A DNA stretch of 38,647 bases, taken from contig CAMWTJ010000014.1 in assembly GCA_947177185.1 (NCBI GenBank), forward strand, positions 1 to 38,647. Reading direction: 5' to 3'. Position 1 is the first letter of the stretch, and each line of letters starts with the position of its first letter. A program made the translations under genes and the position numbers. Source of the DNA: an uncultured Porphyromonadaceae bacterium (lineage in GTDB: Bacteria > Bacteroidota > Bacteroidia > Bacteroidales > Muribaculaceae). The notes under the pieces were generated by a model. It was not told the origin of the DNA. It was given only the letters and a program-made list of their open reading frames with translations, and ran no database searches. This document shows, piece after piece, positions 8,515 to 16,996 of the stretch.

Positions 8515-8640
8515 CCAATCGCCGTGCATCTGCGTCCGCTTGTTTCGGTCACAATGCAACCGCATTGCTCCCTCACTGCACGAACACATCTGCACAACGC
8601 TTGACCGCCCCAGCGTTAACAAATATCGGGGAACGGGGTC
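8515..8640 (-). repeat. Hairpin repeat copy B (right half of a REPIN-like inverted pair)
   Basis: Read on the minus strand, 8640-8613 is identical over 28 nt to the start of copy A. Further along is GAGGGAG followed by CAATGC-GGTT-GCATTG (8567-8552) and then TGACCGAAACAAG. The flanks match those of the copy A apex, while the stem sequence differs at four compensated positions. The left boundary near 8515 is approximate. Confidence 0.75.
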
Positions 8641-8678
8641 TGAGCCCCCTATACTTATTAAGACCCATACACTGCACC

Positions 8679-8722
8679 AGTCCCTCTCCCCTACCCTGCC
8701 GGCGGGGAGGGGGACTTTTTTT
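8679..8722 (+). terminator. Strong isolated rho-independent terminator
   Basis: AGTCCCTCTCCCC (8679-8691) pairs with GGGGAGGGGGACT (8704-8716), 13 bp with one G-T wobble and a 12-nt loop, followed by seven Ts. It lies about 360 bp beyond the nucleoside kinase stop and before the metG promoter, so it either ends a long 3' UTR or ends a separate non-coding transcript covering the repeats. Confidence 0.8.
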
Positions 8723-8817
8723 GGCCGCACGCCGGCTGCCGCGGCAGCGTCGCGGCGGCAGTATATAATAGGTATATAATATATGTGTGCACAAAAACGT
8801 GCGGCCCGCGGCGGCGA

Positions 8818-8849
8818 TTTTGCAGATTGATGCATTTTTAGTATTTTTG
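8818..8849 (+). promoter_or_regulatory. Bacteroidetes-type promoter of metG
   Basis: TTTTG at 8818-8822 and TATTTTTG at 8842-8849 are 19 bp apart, matching the -33/-7 pattern. The predicted transcript start near 8853 gives a leader of about 24 nt before ATG 8877. Confidence 0.8.
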
Positions 8850-8876
8850 CAAGTTGAATTATCAGACTTTTACAAG

Positions 8877-10928
8877 ATGGAAGAAAACAAATATAAACGT
8901 ACACTCATCACCACCGCCCTGCCCTACGCCAACGGCCCCGTGCACATAGGCCACCTGGCCGGCGTATATGTGCCCGCCGACATCTACGCCCGCTACCTGC
9001 GCCTTCGCGGCCGCGAGGTAGTGATGGTGGGCGGCAGCGACGAACACGGCGTGCCCATCACCATCCGCGCCCGCAAGGAAGGCATCACCCCGCAGGACGT
9101 GGTGGACCGCTACCACAAAATCATCAAGGACTCGTTTGAAGAGTTCGGAGTGTCGTTTGACGTGTATTCGCGCACCACATCGGCCACCCACGCCGAAACG
9201 GCGAGCGAATTCTTCCGCCACATATACGACAAGGGCGGCTTCGTGGAGAAGCCCTCCATGCAGTTTTACGATGAAGGCGCCGGCCGCTTCGTGACCGACC
9301 GCAACGTGACGGGCGAGTGCCCCGTGTGCCACGCCCAGGGCGCCTACGGCGACCAGTGCGAGAAATGCGGCTCGTCGCTCAGCGCCACCGACCTCATCAA
9401 CCCCCGCTGCGCCGAAACCGGCAACGTGCCCGTGATGCGCGAAACCTTCCACTGGTATCTGCCGCTCGACCGCTGGCAGCCCGAGCTCGAGAAATGGATA
9501 CTCGAGGACCACAAGGAATGGCGCACCAACGTGTACGGCCAGTGCAAGTCGTGGCTCGACCTGGGCCTGCAGCCGCGCGCCGTAACACGCGACCTCGACT
9601 GGGGCATCCCCGTGCCCGTGGAAGGCGCCGACGGCAAGGTGCTCTACGTGTGGTTCGACGCCCCCATAGGCTACATATCCAACACCAAAGAGCTGCTGCC
9701 CGACAGCTGGGAAAAATGGTGGAAAGACCCCGAAACACGCATCATCAACTTCATCGGCAAGGACAACATCGTGTTTCACTGTATCATATTCCCGGCCATG
9801 CTCATGGCCTACGGCGACGGCTATCAGCTGCCCGACAACGTGCCTGCCAACGAATTCCTCAACCTCGAAGGCGACAAGATAAGCACCTCGCGCAACTGGG
9901 CCGTGTGGCTGCACGAATACCTGCGCGACTTCCCCGGCAAGCAGGACGTGCTGCGCTACGTGCTCACGGCCAACGCCCCCGAAAGCAAGGACAACGACTT
10001 CACCTGGGCTGACTTCCAGGCCCGCAACAACAACGAGCTCGTGGCCGTGCTGGGCAACTTCGTGAACCGCGCCGTGGTGCTCACGCACAAATACTTCGGC
10101 GGCACGGTGCCCGCTCCCGGCGAGCTTCAGCCGGTGGACACGCAGATGCTGGCCGACGTGCGCGCAGCCGTGGCCGCACTCACCGACGCCCTCGACACCT
10201 TCCGCTTCCGCGAGGCCCTGAAACAGGCCATGGAGATAGCGCGCATCGGCAACCGCTACCTGCAGGAAACCGAACCCTGGAAAGTGGCCAAGACCGACAT
10301 GGACCGCACGGCCACCATACTGTACATGGCCCTGCAGCTGTGTGCCAACCTGGCCGTGGCCTGCGAGCCCTTCATGCCCTTCATGAGCGCCCGCCTCGTG
10401 AAAATGCTCGGCCTCGGCAAGCCCTCGTGGGAAATGCTCGGCAGCGACACACTCGTGGCCGCAGGCAGCGCCGTGGCCCAGCCCGAGCTGCTCTTCGAGA
10501 AAATCGAGGACGAAGCCATAGCCGCACAGCTCAAGCGCCTGGCCGACACCAAGAAAGCCAACGAAGCCGCCGCGTGGAAACCCGCGCCCGTGCAGCCCGA
10601 CGTGGACTTCGACACCTTCTGCCTCTCCGACCTCCGCGCCGGCACCGTGCTGGAGTGCGAGCGCGTGCCCAAGGCCGACAAGCTGCTGCGCTTCCGCATC
10701 GACGACGGCACGCCCGAAGGCCGCACCATAGTGAGCGGCATAGCCAAAAGCTATCCCGACCCCTCCGAACTCGTGGGCCGTCAGGTGGTGTACATAGCCA
10801 ACCTGCCCGCGCGCAAGCTGCGCGGCATCGAAAGCCAGGGCATGATACTCTCGGCCGAAGACAAAGACGGCAGCCTCGTGCTCGCGTCGGTAAGCCGCCC
10901 CGTGGCCCCCGGCGCACAGATAAAATAA
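8877..10928 (+). CDS. metG: Methionyl-tRNA synthetase
   Basis: Charges tRNA-Met in the cytoplasm. The 683-aa class I synthetase has the signature HIGH at residues 23-26 within [15 protein letters not shown], a zinc knuckle with CPVC at 148-151 and CEKC at 161-164, and the KMSKS-equivalent KISTS at 334-338. The C-terminal EMAP-II/Trbp111-like tRNA-binding domain runs from about 575 to the end ([32 protein letters not shown]). ATG 8877 was chosen because the promoter's predicted start lies at about 8853, excluding upstream in-frame starts. It is followed 22 bp later by the asparaginase gene, probably in the same transcript. Confidence 0.98.
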   Translation: MEENKYKRTLITTALPYANGPVHIGHLAGVYVPADIYARYLRLRGREVVMVGGSDEHGVPITIRARKEGITPQDVVDRYHKIIKDSFEEFGVSFDVYSRTTSATHAETASEFFRHIYDKGGFVEKPSMQFYDEGAGRFVTDRNVTGECPVCHAQGAYGDQCEKCGSSLSATDLINPRCAETGNVPVMRETFHWYLPLDRWQPELEKWILEDHKEWRTNVYGQCKSWLDLGLQPRAVTRDLDWGIPVPVEGADGKVLYVWFDAPIGYISNTKELLPDSWEKWWKDPETRIINFIGKDNIVFHCIIFPAMLMAYGDGYQLPDNVPANEFLNLEGDKISTSRNWAVWLHEYLRDFPGKQDVLRYVLTANAPESKDNDFTWADFQARNNNELVAVLGNFVNRAVVLTHKYFGGTVPAPGELQPVDTQMLADVRAAVAALTDALDTFRFREALKQAMEIARIGNRYLQETEPWKVAKTDMDRTATILYMALQLCANLAVACEPFMPFMSARLVKMLGLGKPSWEMLGSDTLVAAGSAVAQPELLFEKIEDEAIAAQLKRLADTKKANEAAAWKPAPVQPDVDFDTFCLSDLRAGTVLECERVPKADKLLRFRIDDGTPEGRTIVSGIAKSYPDPSELVGRQVVYIANLPARKLRGIESQGMILSAEDKDGSLVLASVSRPVAPGAQIK

Positions 10929-10950
10929 AGAAACCCCGCTGCATACGCCC

Positions 10951-11982
10951 ATGAAACCGCGCATACTCATAGTCTACACAGGAGGCACCATCGGAATGAT
11001 CGAGGACCAGGCCACGAAGGCCCTGCGCCCGTTTGACTTCTCGCATCTGATGGAAAACGTGCCTAAGGTGAAGATGCTTGACTATGTGATAGACAACATC
11101 CAGTTCGACCCGCCCATCGACTCGAGCGACATGAGTCCCTCGCACTGGCAGCACATAGTGCGCGCCATAGCCGACAACTACGATCGCTACGACGGTTTTG
11201 TGGTGCTGCACGGCACCGACACCATGGCCTACACGGCCTCGGCGCTGTCGTTCATGCTCGACGGCCTTGAGAAGCCCGTGATAATCACCGGCTCGCAGCT
11301 GCCCATAGGCGAAGTGCGCACCGACGGCGAGGAAAACCTCATCACGGCGCTTCAGATAGCCGCCGAGCGCGACTCCGACGGTCGCCCCATGGTGCAGGAA
11401 GTGGCCATACTGTTTGAAGACTACCTCTGGCGCGGCAACCGCGCCAGCAAGCGCTCGGCCGACAATTTCAACGCCTTCCGCAGCAGCAACTATCCCGAGC
11501 TGGCCAGCATAGGCCTGGGCATACACTACAACCGCGAGAGCCTGCACCGCGACCACGCCCACGGCAGCGGCCTGCGCGCGCACTACGCCATGGACACCAG
11601 CGTGATAGGCATAGACCTGTTTCCGGGCATCACCGAGAGCTCGCTGCGCCACATGCTCGCCACGCCCCACATAAAAGGCATCGTGCTGCGCACGTACGGC
11701 ACCGGCAACGCGCCCACGGCGCAATGGTTCACCGACGCCATCACGGAAGCCGTGGAGCGCGGCATCGTGATAGTGAACGTCACGCAGTGCGCCGACGGCG
11801 GCGTGCATCCCAAGCGCTACCTCGCCGGCGACATACTCAACAACACCGGCATCGTGAGCGGCGCCGACCTCACGTTCGAGGCCGCCATAGCCAAACTGAT
11901 GTTTCTCTTCGGCCTGGGTCTTGACCCCGACGCGGTGCGCCGCCGCATGGGCCACACCATAGCAGGCGAGATGTCGGTATGA
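10951..11982 (+). CDS. ansA: Type I (cytoplasmic) L-asparaginase
   Basis: Hydrolyses asparagine to aspartate and ammonia. The 343-aa product has no signal peptide, pointing to the cytoplasmic type I enzyme rather than the periplasmic type II. Catalytic motifs are visible: YTGGTIGMI with the first nucleophilic threonine at Thr13, and HGTDTM at 87-92 containing the second Thr-Asp pair (89-90). ITGSQLPIGEVRTDG is also typical. Its stop codon overlaps the ATG of the next, unrelated small secreted protein (ATGA at 11979). Confidence 0.95.
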   Translation: MKPRILIVYTGGTIGMIEDQATKALRPFDFSHLMENVPKVKMLDYVIDNIQFDPPIDSSDMSPSHWQHIVRAIADNYDRYDGFVVLHGTDTMAYTASALSFMLDGLEKPVIITGSQLPIGEVRTDGEENLITALQIAAERDSDGRPMVQEVAILFEDYLWRGNRASKRSADNFNAFRSSNYPELASIGLGIHYNRESLHRDHAHGSGLRAHYAMDTSVIGIDLFPGITESSLRHMLATPHIKGIVLRTYGTGNAPTAQWFTDAITEAVERGIVIVNVTQCADGGVHPKRYLAGDILNNTGIVSGADLTFEAAIAKLMFLFGLGLDPDAVRRRMGHTIAGEMSV

Positions 11983-12341
11983 AACAGTCGGCGGCACGCA
12001 TCCTCCCCACCGGCCGGGCCCTGCGCGGCCTTCGCATAGCCGCCGTGGCGCTGGCCGCGGCGTGCATGGCCGCGCCGGCCACAGCGGCCGCGCCGCGCAC
12101 GTGGGAGAGCGTGGAGCTGACAGCCGCCGACAACGACACCCCCGTGGCCGTGGAAGTGGCCGTGCGCGACGGCTACGTGTACGTGACGCTCTCGCGCCGC
12201 GCGCATGTGAAACTGTTCACCATACTCGGCCAGACCGTGTCGCAGGCCGAACTGCCCGCCGGCACGTCGCGTCTGCGCATGAGCGGCCGCGGCATCTACA
12301 TACTGAAAGCCGGCGACACCACGCTGCGCATCACCCTGTGA
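11979..12341 (+). CDS. Small exported protein resembling a lone T9SS-type C-terminal tail
   Basis: A 120-aa product, coupled by ATGA to the asparaginase gene. Residues 18-38 are a hydrophobic alanine-rich segment ending in ATAAA, a plausible signal peptide after an arginine-rich N-terminus. The mature part is only about 80 residues. Its last 44 (77-120: VKLFTILGQTV, ELPAGTSRLRM, GIYILKAGDTTLRITL) look like a Por secretion system sorting domain, a small beta-sandwich normally found at the end of much larger secreted proteins. No cargo domain is visible. It could be a remnant of a larger protein, a stand-alone tail-like protein, or an unrelated beta-sandwich; the function is unknown. Confidence 0.7.
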   Translation: MKQSAARILPTGRALRGLRIAAVALAAACMAAPATAAAPRTWESVELTAADNDTPVAVEVAVRDGYVYVTLSRRAHVKLFTILGQTVSQAELPAGTSRLRMSGRGIYILKAGDTTLRITL

Positions 12342-12427
12342 GCCCTCCCGGCGGCGACACTTGCGGGGCAGGCGGAGAACTCTCTACCCCGATACGTGTT
12401 ACACAATAGTACACCAACAGCAACAGT

Positions 12428-12871
12428 ATGGAAACACTGAAAGTAAAAATCATAAACCGCTCGGGCATGGAACTGCCCGCCTACGAAACCACCGAATCGG
12501 CAGGCATGGACGTGCGCGCGTGCCTCGACGCGCCCGTCACACTGGGCATGCTCGAACGCGCGCTCATACCCACCGGCCTGCGCGTGCAGCTGCCCGCCGG
12601 CTACGAAATGCAGATACGTCCGCGCAGCGGCCTGGCCCTGCGCCACGGGCTCACGCTGGCCAACAGTCCCGGCACCGTCGACGCCGACTACCGCGGCGAA
12701 ATAGGCGTGATAGTGATCAACCTGAGCCGCGAGCCCTTCACCATCAACCCCGGCGAACGCATATGCCAGATGGTGGTGGCGCCCTACACGCGCGTGCAGT
12801 GGGAAGCGGTAGAGGAAATAGACCGCACCAAGCGCGGCGACGGCGGCTTCGGACACACGGGACTCAACTGA
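12428..12871 (+). CDS. dut: dUTP diphosphatase
   Basis: Converts dUTP to dUMP, keeping uracil out of DNA and supplying dTMP synthesis. The 147-aa trimeric-type enzyme has all five family motifs: AGMDVRA (25-31), PRSGLA (65-70), GTVDADYRGEIGV (82-94, catalytic Asp85), GERICQMVV (109-117) and the C-terminal RGDGGFGHTG (136-145). The 86 bp upstream (12342-12427) hold no gene and no clear promoter. dut, a TPR protein and a DUF4292 lipoprotein form a run that I know from Bacteroides genomes. Confidence 0.97.
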   Translation: METLKVKIINRSGMELPAYETTESAGMDVRACLDAPVTLGMLERALIPTGLRVQLPAGYEMQIRPRSGLALRHGLTLANSPGTVDADYRGEIGVIVINLSREPFTINPGERICQMVVAPYTRVQWEAVEEIDRTKRGDGGFGHTGLN

Positions 12872-12888
12872 CAACACACCATACAGCA

Positions 12889-14703
12889 ATGAAATACAAC
12901 GGCTTACATGCCATAGTAGGAGCAGTGGCCCTGGCCGTGGCAGCCGGTGCGGCCGCCGGCGGCCGCGGCAATGCGCCCGACTGGGACCGCGACGCCGCCG
13001 CGCGCAAGGCAGCGTACGTGTACATAGACGCCATGGTCGACGTGAGCGACGAGCGCTACACCGACTACACCTCCAAGCTGCACCGCGCCGTGCAGCTCGA
13101 CCCGGCCGACGCCGACATAGCCGCCGACTACGCCGAACTGCTGCTGCAGACCACCGAACTCGACTCGGCAGGCCTCGAGAGCGCCTACGAGGCGCTGTAC
13201 AGGCGCTTCGACAAAGACCGCAGCGACTGGGCCAACGCTGCCGCTACGGCCGAACTGGCCCAGCGGCTGGGCCGCTACGACGACGTGGCCACGGTGTGGA
13301 AAGCCCTTCAGAAAGCCCTGCCCGGCCGCAACGACCCGTCGATGAACCTCGCCGACACGTACGTGCTGATGTACATGCGCGGCGACTCCGCCGCCTACGA
13401 CAGCGCCATGACCATATACTCGCGCCTTGAGGAAGGACTCGGATTCGACATCGGTCTTTCGAGCCACAAGATACGCGCCCTGGCCCTGCGCAAAGACACA
13501 GCCGCCGTGATGGACGAGCTGCAGCGCATCACCCTGGCCGCGCCCGCCGACGCCGACGTGGCCCTGTACGCCGGACAGATGTACGAAAACTTCGGCCGCC
13601 CCGACAGCGCCATGGCGCGCTACGAACACGTGGCCGCACTCGACAGCACCGACGGCCGCGCCCTCATGCTGCGCGCCCAGCTGCACCTCTCGCAGGGCGA
13701 CTCCGCCGCCTACGACGCCGAGGTGTTCCGCGCCCTCGAGAGCCACAATCTCGACTTTCAGAACAAAATGCGCATGCTCACGGGCTACATCCGCGCGCTC
13801 TTCACCGACAGCACGCAGCACGCACGCATAGACCGCCTGTTCGACGTGATGCGGCAGGTGAACCCCGGCGAGCCGCAGCTGCACGCCCTCAACGCGCTGT
13901 ATCTGGCACAGACAGGCCGCCCCGACAGCGCCGCCGAACAGGCCGGCTACGCCGTGGACCTCGACCCCGACAACGCTGAGCTGTGGAGCATGCTCGTGCA
14001 GATGCAGGCCGCGCGCGAAGGCACCGCCGCCGACGAGGGCGTGGTCGACGCCGCCCGCCGCGGCGCCCGACACTTTCCCGAATCGCTGTATTTCCCGATA
14101 GTGGGCGCCGGCCGCCTGGCCATACTCAAGCGCTACGACGAAGCCTCGGCCATGCTCGACAGCTTCGACATATCGGCCATGGACAATCCAGAAGCCGCAA
14201 GCGACTACTGGAGCATGAAGGGCGACATAGAATACGGGCGCGGCAACACCGACTCCTCGGCCGTGATGTATGAGCGCGCCATAGCCATAAACCCGCACAA
14301 CTATATGGCGATGAACAACTTCGCCTACCACCTGGCCGTGGCCGACTCACTGCTCGACCGCGCCGAGCACTACTCGGCGCTGGCCGTGAAAAATGACCCT
14401 CAGAACGCCACCTACCTCGACACGTACGCATGGGTGCTGTTCCGCAAAGGCGAGTACACGCTGGCGCGGCAATACATCGACGCCGTGCTGCGCATCTTCA
14501 AGGAACAGGACGACAAAGCCGCGGAAGAAGGGCTCGAAGCCACAGGCGCGTCGGCAGAAGTGCTGGACCACGCGGGCGACATCTATTTCATGACCGGCGC
14601 GCGCAAGGAAGCGCTCGAATACTGGCGCCGTGCCCACGAGCTCGAGCCCGACAACGCTCTCATAAAGCGCAAAGTAGACAATAAAACCATATTTTTCGAA
14701 TGA
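12889..14703 (+). CDS. Exported tetratricopeptide-repeat protein
   Basis: A 604-aa protein starting at MKYNGLHAIVGAVALAVAAG, a signal peptide or N-terminal anchor. The body is built of TPR-like helical hairpins, for example LHRAVQLDPADADIAADYAELLLQ near the N-terminus, YAVDLDPDNAELWSMLVQMQ in the middle, and YERAIAINPHNYMAMNNFAYHL and AHELEPDNALIKRKV near the end. Such proteins usually scaffold envelope complexes; no enzymatic motif is seen. It follows dut by 17 bp and its stop overlaps the start of the DUF4292 gene (ATGA), so the three are probably one operon. The conserved pairing with DUF4292 suggests an envelope role, which is inference. Confidence 0.85.
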   Translation: MKYNGLHAIVGAVALAVAAGAAAGGRGNAPDWDRDAAARKAAYVYIDAMVDVSDERYTDYTSKLHRAVQLDPADADIAADYAELLLQTTELDSAGLESAYEALYRRFDKDRSDWANAAATAELAQRLGRYDDVATVWKALQKALPGRNDPSMNLADTYVLMYMRGDSAAYDSAMTIYSRLEEGLGFDIGLSSHKIRALALRKDTAAVMDELQRITLAAPADADVALYAGQMYENFGRPDSAMARYEHVAALDSTDGRALMLRAQLHLSQGDSAAYDAEVFRALESHNLDFQNKMRMLTGYIRALFTDSTQHARIDRLFDVMRQVNPGEPQLHALNALYLAQTGRPDSAAEQAGYAVDLDPDNAELWSMLVQMQAAREGTAADEGVVDAARRGARHFPESLYFPIVGAGRLAILKRYDEASAMLDSFDISAMDNPEAASDYWSMKGDIEYGRGNTDSSAVMYERAIAINPHNYMAMNNFAYHLAVADSLLDRAEHYSALAVKNDPQNATYLDTYAWVLFRKGEYTLARQYIDAVLRIFKEQDDKAAEEGLEATGASAEVLDHAGDIYFMTGARKEALEYWRRAHELEPDNALIKRKVDNKTIFFE

Positions 14704-15566
14704 ACAGACACAGCCTGCTACTCGCCACGGCCGCCGCACTGGCCATAGTGCTCGCGGCCTGCGGCGGCAATAAAAGCGCAGTCGGCAGCGCCGGCAGCAG
14801 CGACAAGACCCCTACCCTGACCCCCTCGGCCGACGCCACACCCGCCGAACGCTACGCGGCCATGACCGCCGCCTACGGCCTGTGGCACGACGTGCAGATG
14901 CCCGTGAAGGCCACACTGCGCTCACCCGCCAACCTGAGCGCCTCGGGACGGCTCACCATGGTGTGCGACTCGCTCGTGCACCTGAGCATGCGCGTGCTTG
15001 GCATGGAGGTGGCCGTGGTGCGCATGACGCGCGACTCGGTGCACGTGTACGACAAGTTTCACCGCTACCTCTTCGCCGAAAGCATCCGCGCCGTGCAGGC
15101 CCGCACGGGCCTCACGCTGGCCGACATGCAGTGTGCGCTGCTGGGGCGCGCTTTCGTGCCCGGCGCAGGCGTGGCCACCGCGCGCTCGGCGTCGTCGCTG
15201 CGTCTGGGAGGCACCTACCCTGCCCTCGACATAAGCGCGGCCCACAGCCCCTCCGGCTACGAATGGAGCATGAAAGCCACCACCCTGGCCGACGCCCGCG
15301 TGGCCCTGCAGTCCATAGCCGTGAGCGCCGGCAGCGTGAAAGCCACCTGCACCTACACTCCCGCGCCGTCGCTGACGGCCACAGGCGCCGTGGCCTCGGC
15401 CCTGGACATAAACGCCACCATAGCCAAAAAGCAGCTGAGCGCGCGTCTGCAGTACACGCTCGACGACGCCCGGTGGAACACACGCACAGTGCCCGCCGCA
15501 CCCTCGGCGCGCGGCTACCAGCGCCTGCCCGCATCGGCGCTCCCGCGCATGTTTCAGATATTCTGA
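14700..15566 (+). CDS. DUF4292-type lipoprotein
   Basis: A 288-aa lipoprotein: signal sequence with lipobox LAAC and predicted lipidated Cys21, followed by a Ser/Gly/Thr linker. The mature domain resembles the DUF4292 family of Bacteroidetes lipoproteins, whose fold recalls LolA/LolB-like lipid-binding proteins (SASGRLTMVCDSLVHLSMRV, VHVYDKFHRYLF, and a repetitive beta-rich C-terminus). The family match rests on the operon context (dut, TPR, DUF4292) and sequence pattern. In Bacteroides an M23-family peptidase usually follows; here there is a terminator instead, so the conserved cluster is interrupted. Confidence 0.8.
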   Translation: MNRHSLLLATAAALAIVLAACGGNKSAVGSAGSSDKTPTLTPSADATPAERYAAMTAAYGLWHDVQMPVKATLRSPANLSASGRLTMVCDSLVHLSMRVLGMEVAVVRMTRDSVHVYDKFHRYLFAESIRAVQARTGLTLADMQCALLGRAFVPGAGVATARSASSLRLGGTYPALDISAAHSPSGYEWSMKATTLADARVALQSIAVSAGSVKATCTYTPAPSLTATGAVASALDINATIAKKQLSARLQYTLDDARWNTRTVPAAPSARGYQRLPASALPRMFQIF

Positions 15567-15592
15567 CGCGCGCCTGGCGCGCAGCACAACAA

Positions 15593-15627
15593 AAGCCGTG
15601 TCCGAGATAGTCGGACACGGCTTTTTT
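15593..15627. terminator. Bidirectional terminator between convergent operons
   Basis: AAGCCGTGTCCGA (15593-15605) and TCGGACACGGCTT (15611-15623) form a perfect 13-bp stem with loop GATAG. A run of Ts follows on the plus strand and a shorter one (TTTTG) on the minus strand. It sits between the DUF4292 gene (+) and the DUF3078 gene (-). Confidence 0.92.
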
Positions 15628-15644
15628 GTATATTTATGCGCCTT

Positions 15645-16961
15645 TTACAGCGAGGTGAACTTGTAGGCGAAACCTATGGAGAGTATTTCCTTGAACTGCA
15701 GCTTGCGCCACTTGGTGCCCTCGGCAGGCGGCGTGTGCGAGTCGTAGCGTGCGTGTGCGAAAATCTGCGTGGTGAGGAATTTGTTTATTTCAAACAGCAG
15801 AGTGTTTTCCCAGTCGGCCTGTATGGTGTGGTAGTCGGAAAAAGCGTACACGCGCGAGCGCAGCGAAATGTTGTGGCACATCTTCCAGAAGAGTTTCAGC
15901 TCCACGTTGCTACCGAACTTGCTGGCTGTGGTGCGATCCTGGCGTATGTCGTAGTTCTCGTGGTTGATGCGGTCGGTGGTGCACACGCGCAGATTGTAGC
16001 TTATGGGCGATATGTTGGCGTCGAAGGTGAAGGTCTTCTTTGCGTTGGCGTAGTTGTAGGTCATACCGACACCGACAGTGAGGTCGGCCGGCGAGAGGAA
16101 GCCCGACTTCAGCTGCGTGGTGTTGGTTTCGTAGCTGTTGAGGAGCTGCGTCTTGAACTGTCCCGTGACCGAATAGTACCAGCGGCGTGCGGCCTTCAGA
16201 CCGAATGTGCTGTTGACCTGGAAAATGTCTTCGTTGATATTGTAGTCGTGTATTTCGTCGTCGGGCGCGTTGTTCATGCCGAGCTTGTACTGCGCGGTGG
16301 TTTCAAACAGCAGGTTGGGATGAAACTCCTGGTTGAGTTTCACGTTGTAGTAAATCTGTCCGAGCAGCGTGAGGTTGCTCTTGCCGCCCTGATACCAGTT
16401 GGGCGACACGTAGGCCTGCGAGAACTGCAGCGACACGCGGAAATCGCGTATCCAGTGGCGTTTCTTCACCTCCTCGGCCTTAAGCGTGGGCGCATCGGCA
16501 GGTCCTTCGACGTTTTCTATGATCGTGACCTTGAAATCCGAGGGATCCACCACGGCCGAATACTGCTTGGGAGCTTCGGGCAGGTCGGAGCGCAGGTAGG
16601 GCGTGTTGTCGGGATATCCGAAGAAGAAGCGGTGGCGCATGCCCTGCATGCGTGCGGCCAGAGCGTTGGCGTCGTCGAGCCATCGCAGTGCGGGGTCGGA
16701 GCTGTAGTCGGTGCCCGACACAGTGATGCTGTCCGGGAAATCGTAGTGGTTATATACCGCCGGCGAGAAAAAATAGTCGGGCAGAGGAGTGAGCGAGCAC
16801 ACGGTGTCGACGACCGTCGCGGTGTCCTCGTCCGGGGCCACTATCTCGGCAGTCTGTGCCGCGTCTGGACGCGAAGCGGAGTTGCGGAAATGAAACTGTG
16901 CGTCAGCCTGTGCCGTGGCTGAAACTGCTGCGAGCAGCAATATGGCTTTGGTCAGTTGCAT
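15645..16961 (-). CDS. DUF3078 outer-membrane beta-barrel protein
   Basis: A 438-aa exported protein. MQLTKAILLLAAVSATAQADAQ is a signal peptide. Residues from about 170 onward are alternating amphipathic strands typical of an outer-membrane barrel, including WYQGGKSNLTLLGQIYYNVK, the hallmark of DUF3078, and it ends in an aromatic/aliphatic strand (ILSIGFAYKFTSL). The N-terminal 150 residues are a periplasmic or linker region rich in Asp, Thr and Pro. It is the second gene of an operon with menG, 35 bp downstream of it. Function is unknown; in Bacteroidetes the family commonly sits next to menG/ubiE and aroE. Confidence 0.85.
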   Translation of the reverse strand: MQLTKAILLLAAVSATAQADAQFHFRNSASRPDAAQTAEIVAPDEDTATVVDTVCSLTPLPDYFFSPAVYNHYDFPDSITVSGTDYSSDPALRWLDDANALAARMQGMRHRFFFGYPDNTPYLRSDLPEAPKQYSAVVDPSDFKVTIIENVEGPADAPTLKAEEVKKRHWIRDFRVSLQFSQAYVSPNWYQGGKSNLTLLGQIYYNVKLNQEFHPNLLFETTAQYKLGMNNAPDDEIHDYNINEDIFQVNSTFGLKAARRWYYSVTGQFKTQLLNSYETNTTQLKSGFLSPADLTVGVGMTYNYANAKKTFTFDANISPISYNLRVCTTDRINHENYDIRQDRTTASKFGSNVELKLFWKMCHNISLRSRVYAFSDYHTIQADWENTLLFEINKFLTTQIFAHARYDSHTPPAEGTKWRKLQFKEILSIGFAYKFTSL

Positions 16962-16996
16962 GCTGTTGGTGTGATGAACGGCTATGTGTGGTTATG

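Noticed and set aside
8322-8876. Short open frames in the repeat block that translate to peptides such as LTNIGERGLS on both strands
   Set aside because: The same peptides arise from each copy of the 28-nt repeat in different frames, so they reflect repeated DNA, not coding sequence.
8322-8876. tRNA or other known RNA gene in the longest non-coding block
   Set aside because: No T-loop GTTCGANTCC-like sequence, acceptor pairing or CCA end was found; the foldable parts are explained by the hairpin repeats and the terminator.
15636-16922. 428-aa plus-strand frame opposite the DUF3078 gene
   Set aside because: The minus-strand product has a signal peptide and barrel strands with the DUF3078 hallmark; the plus-strand frame has no such features.
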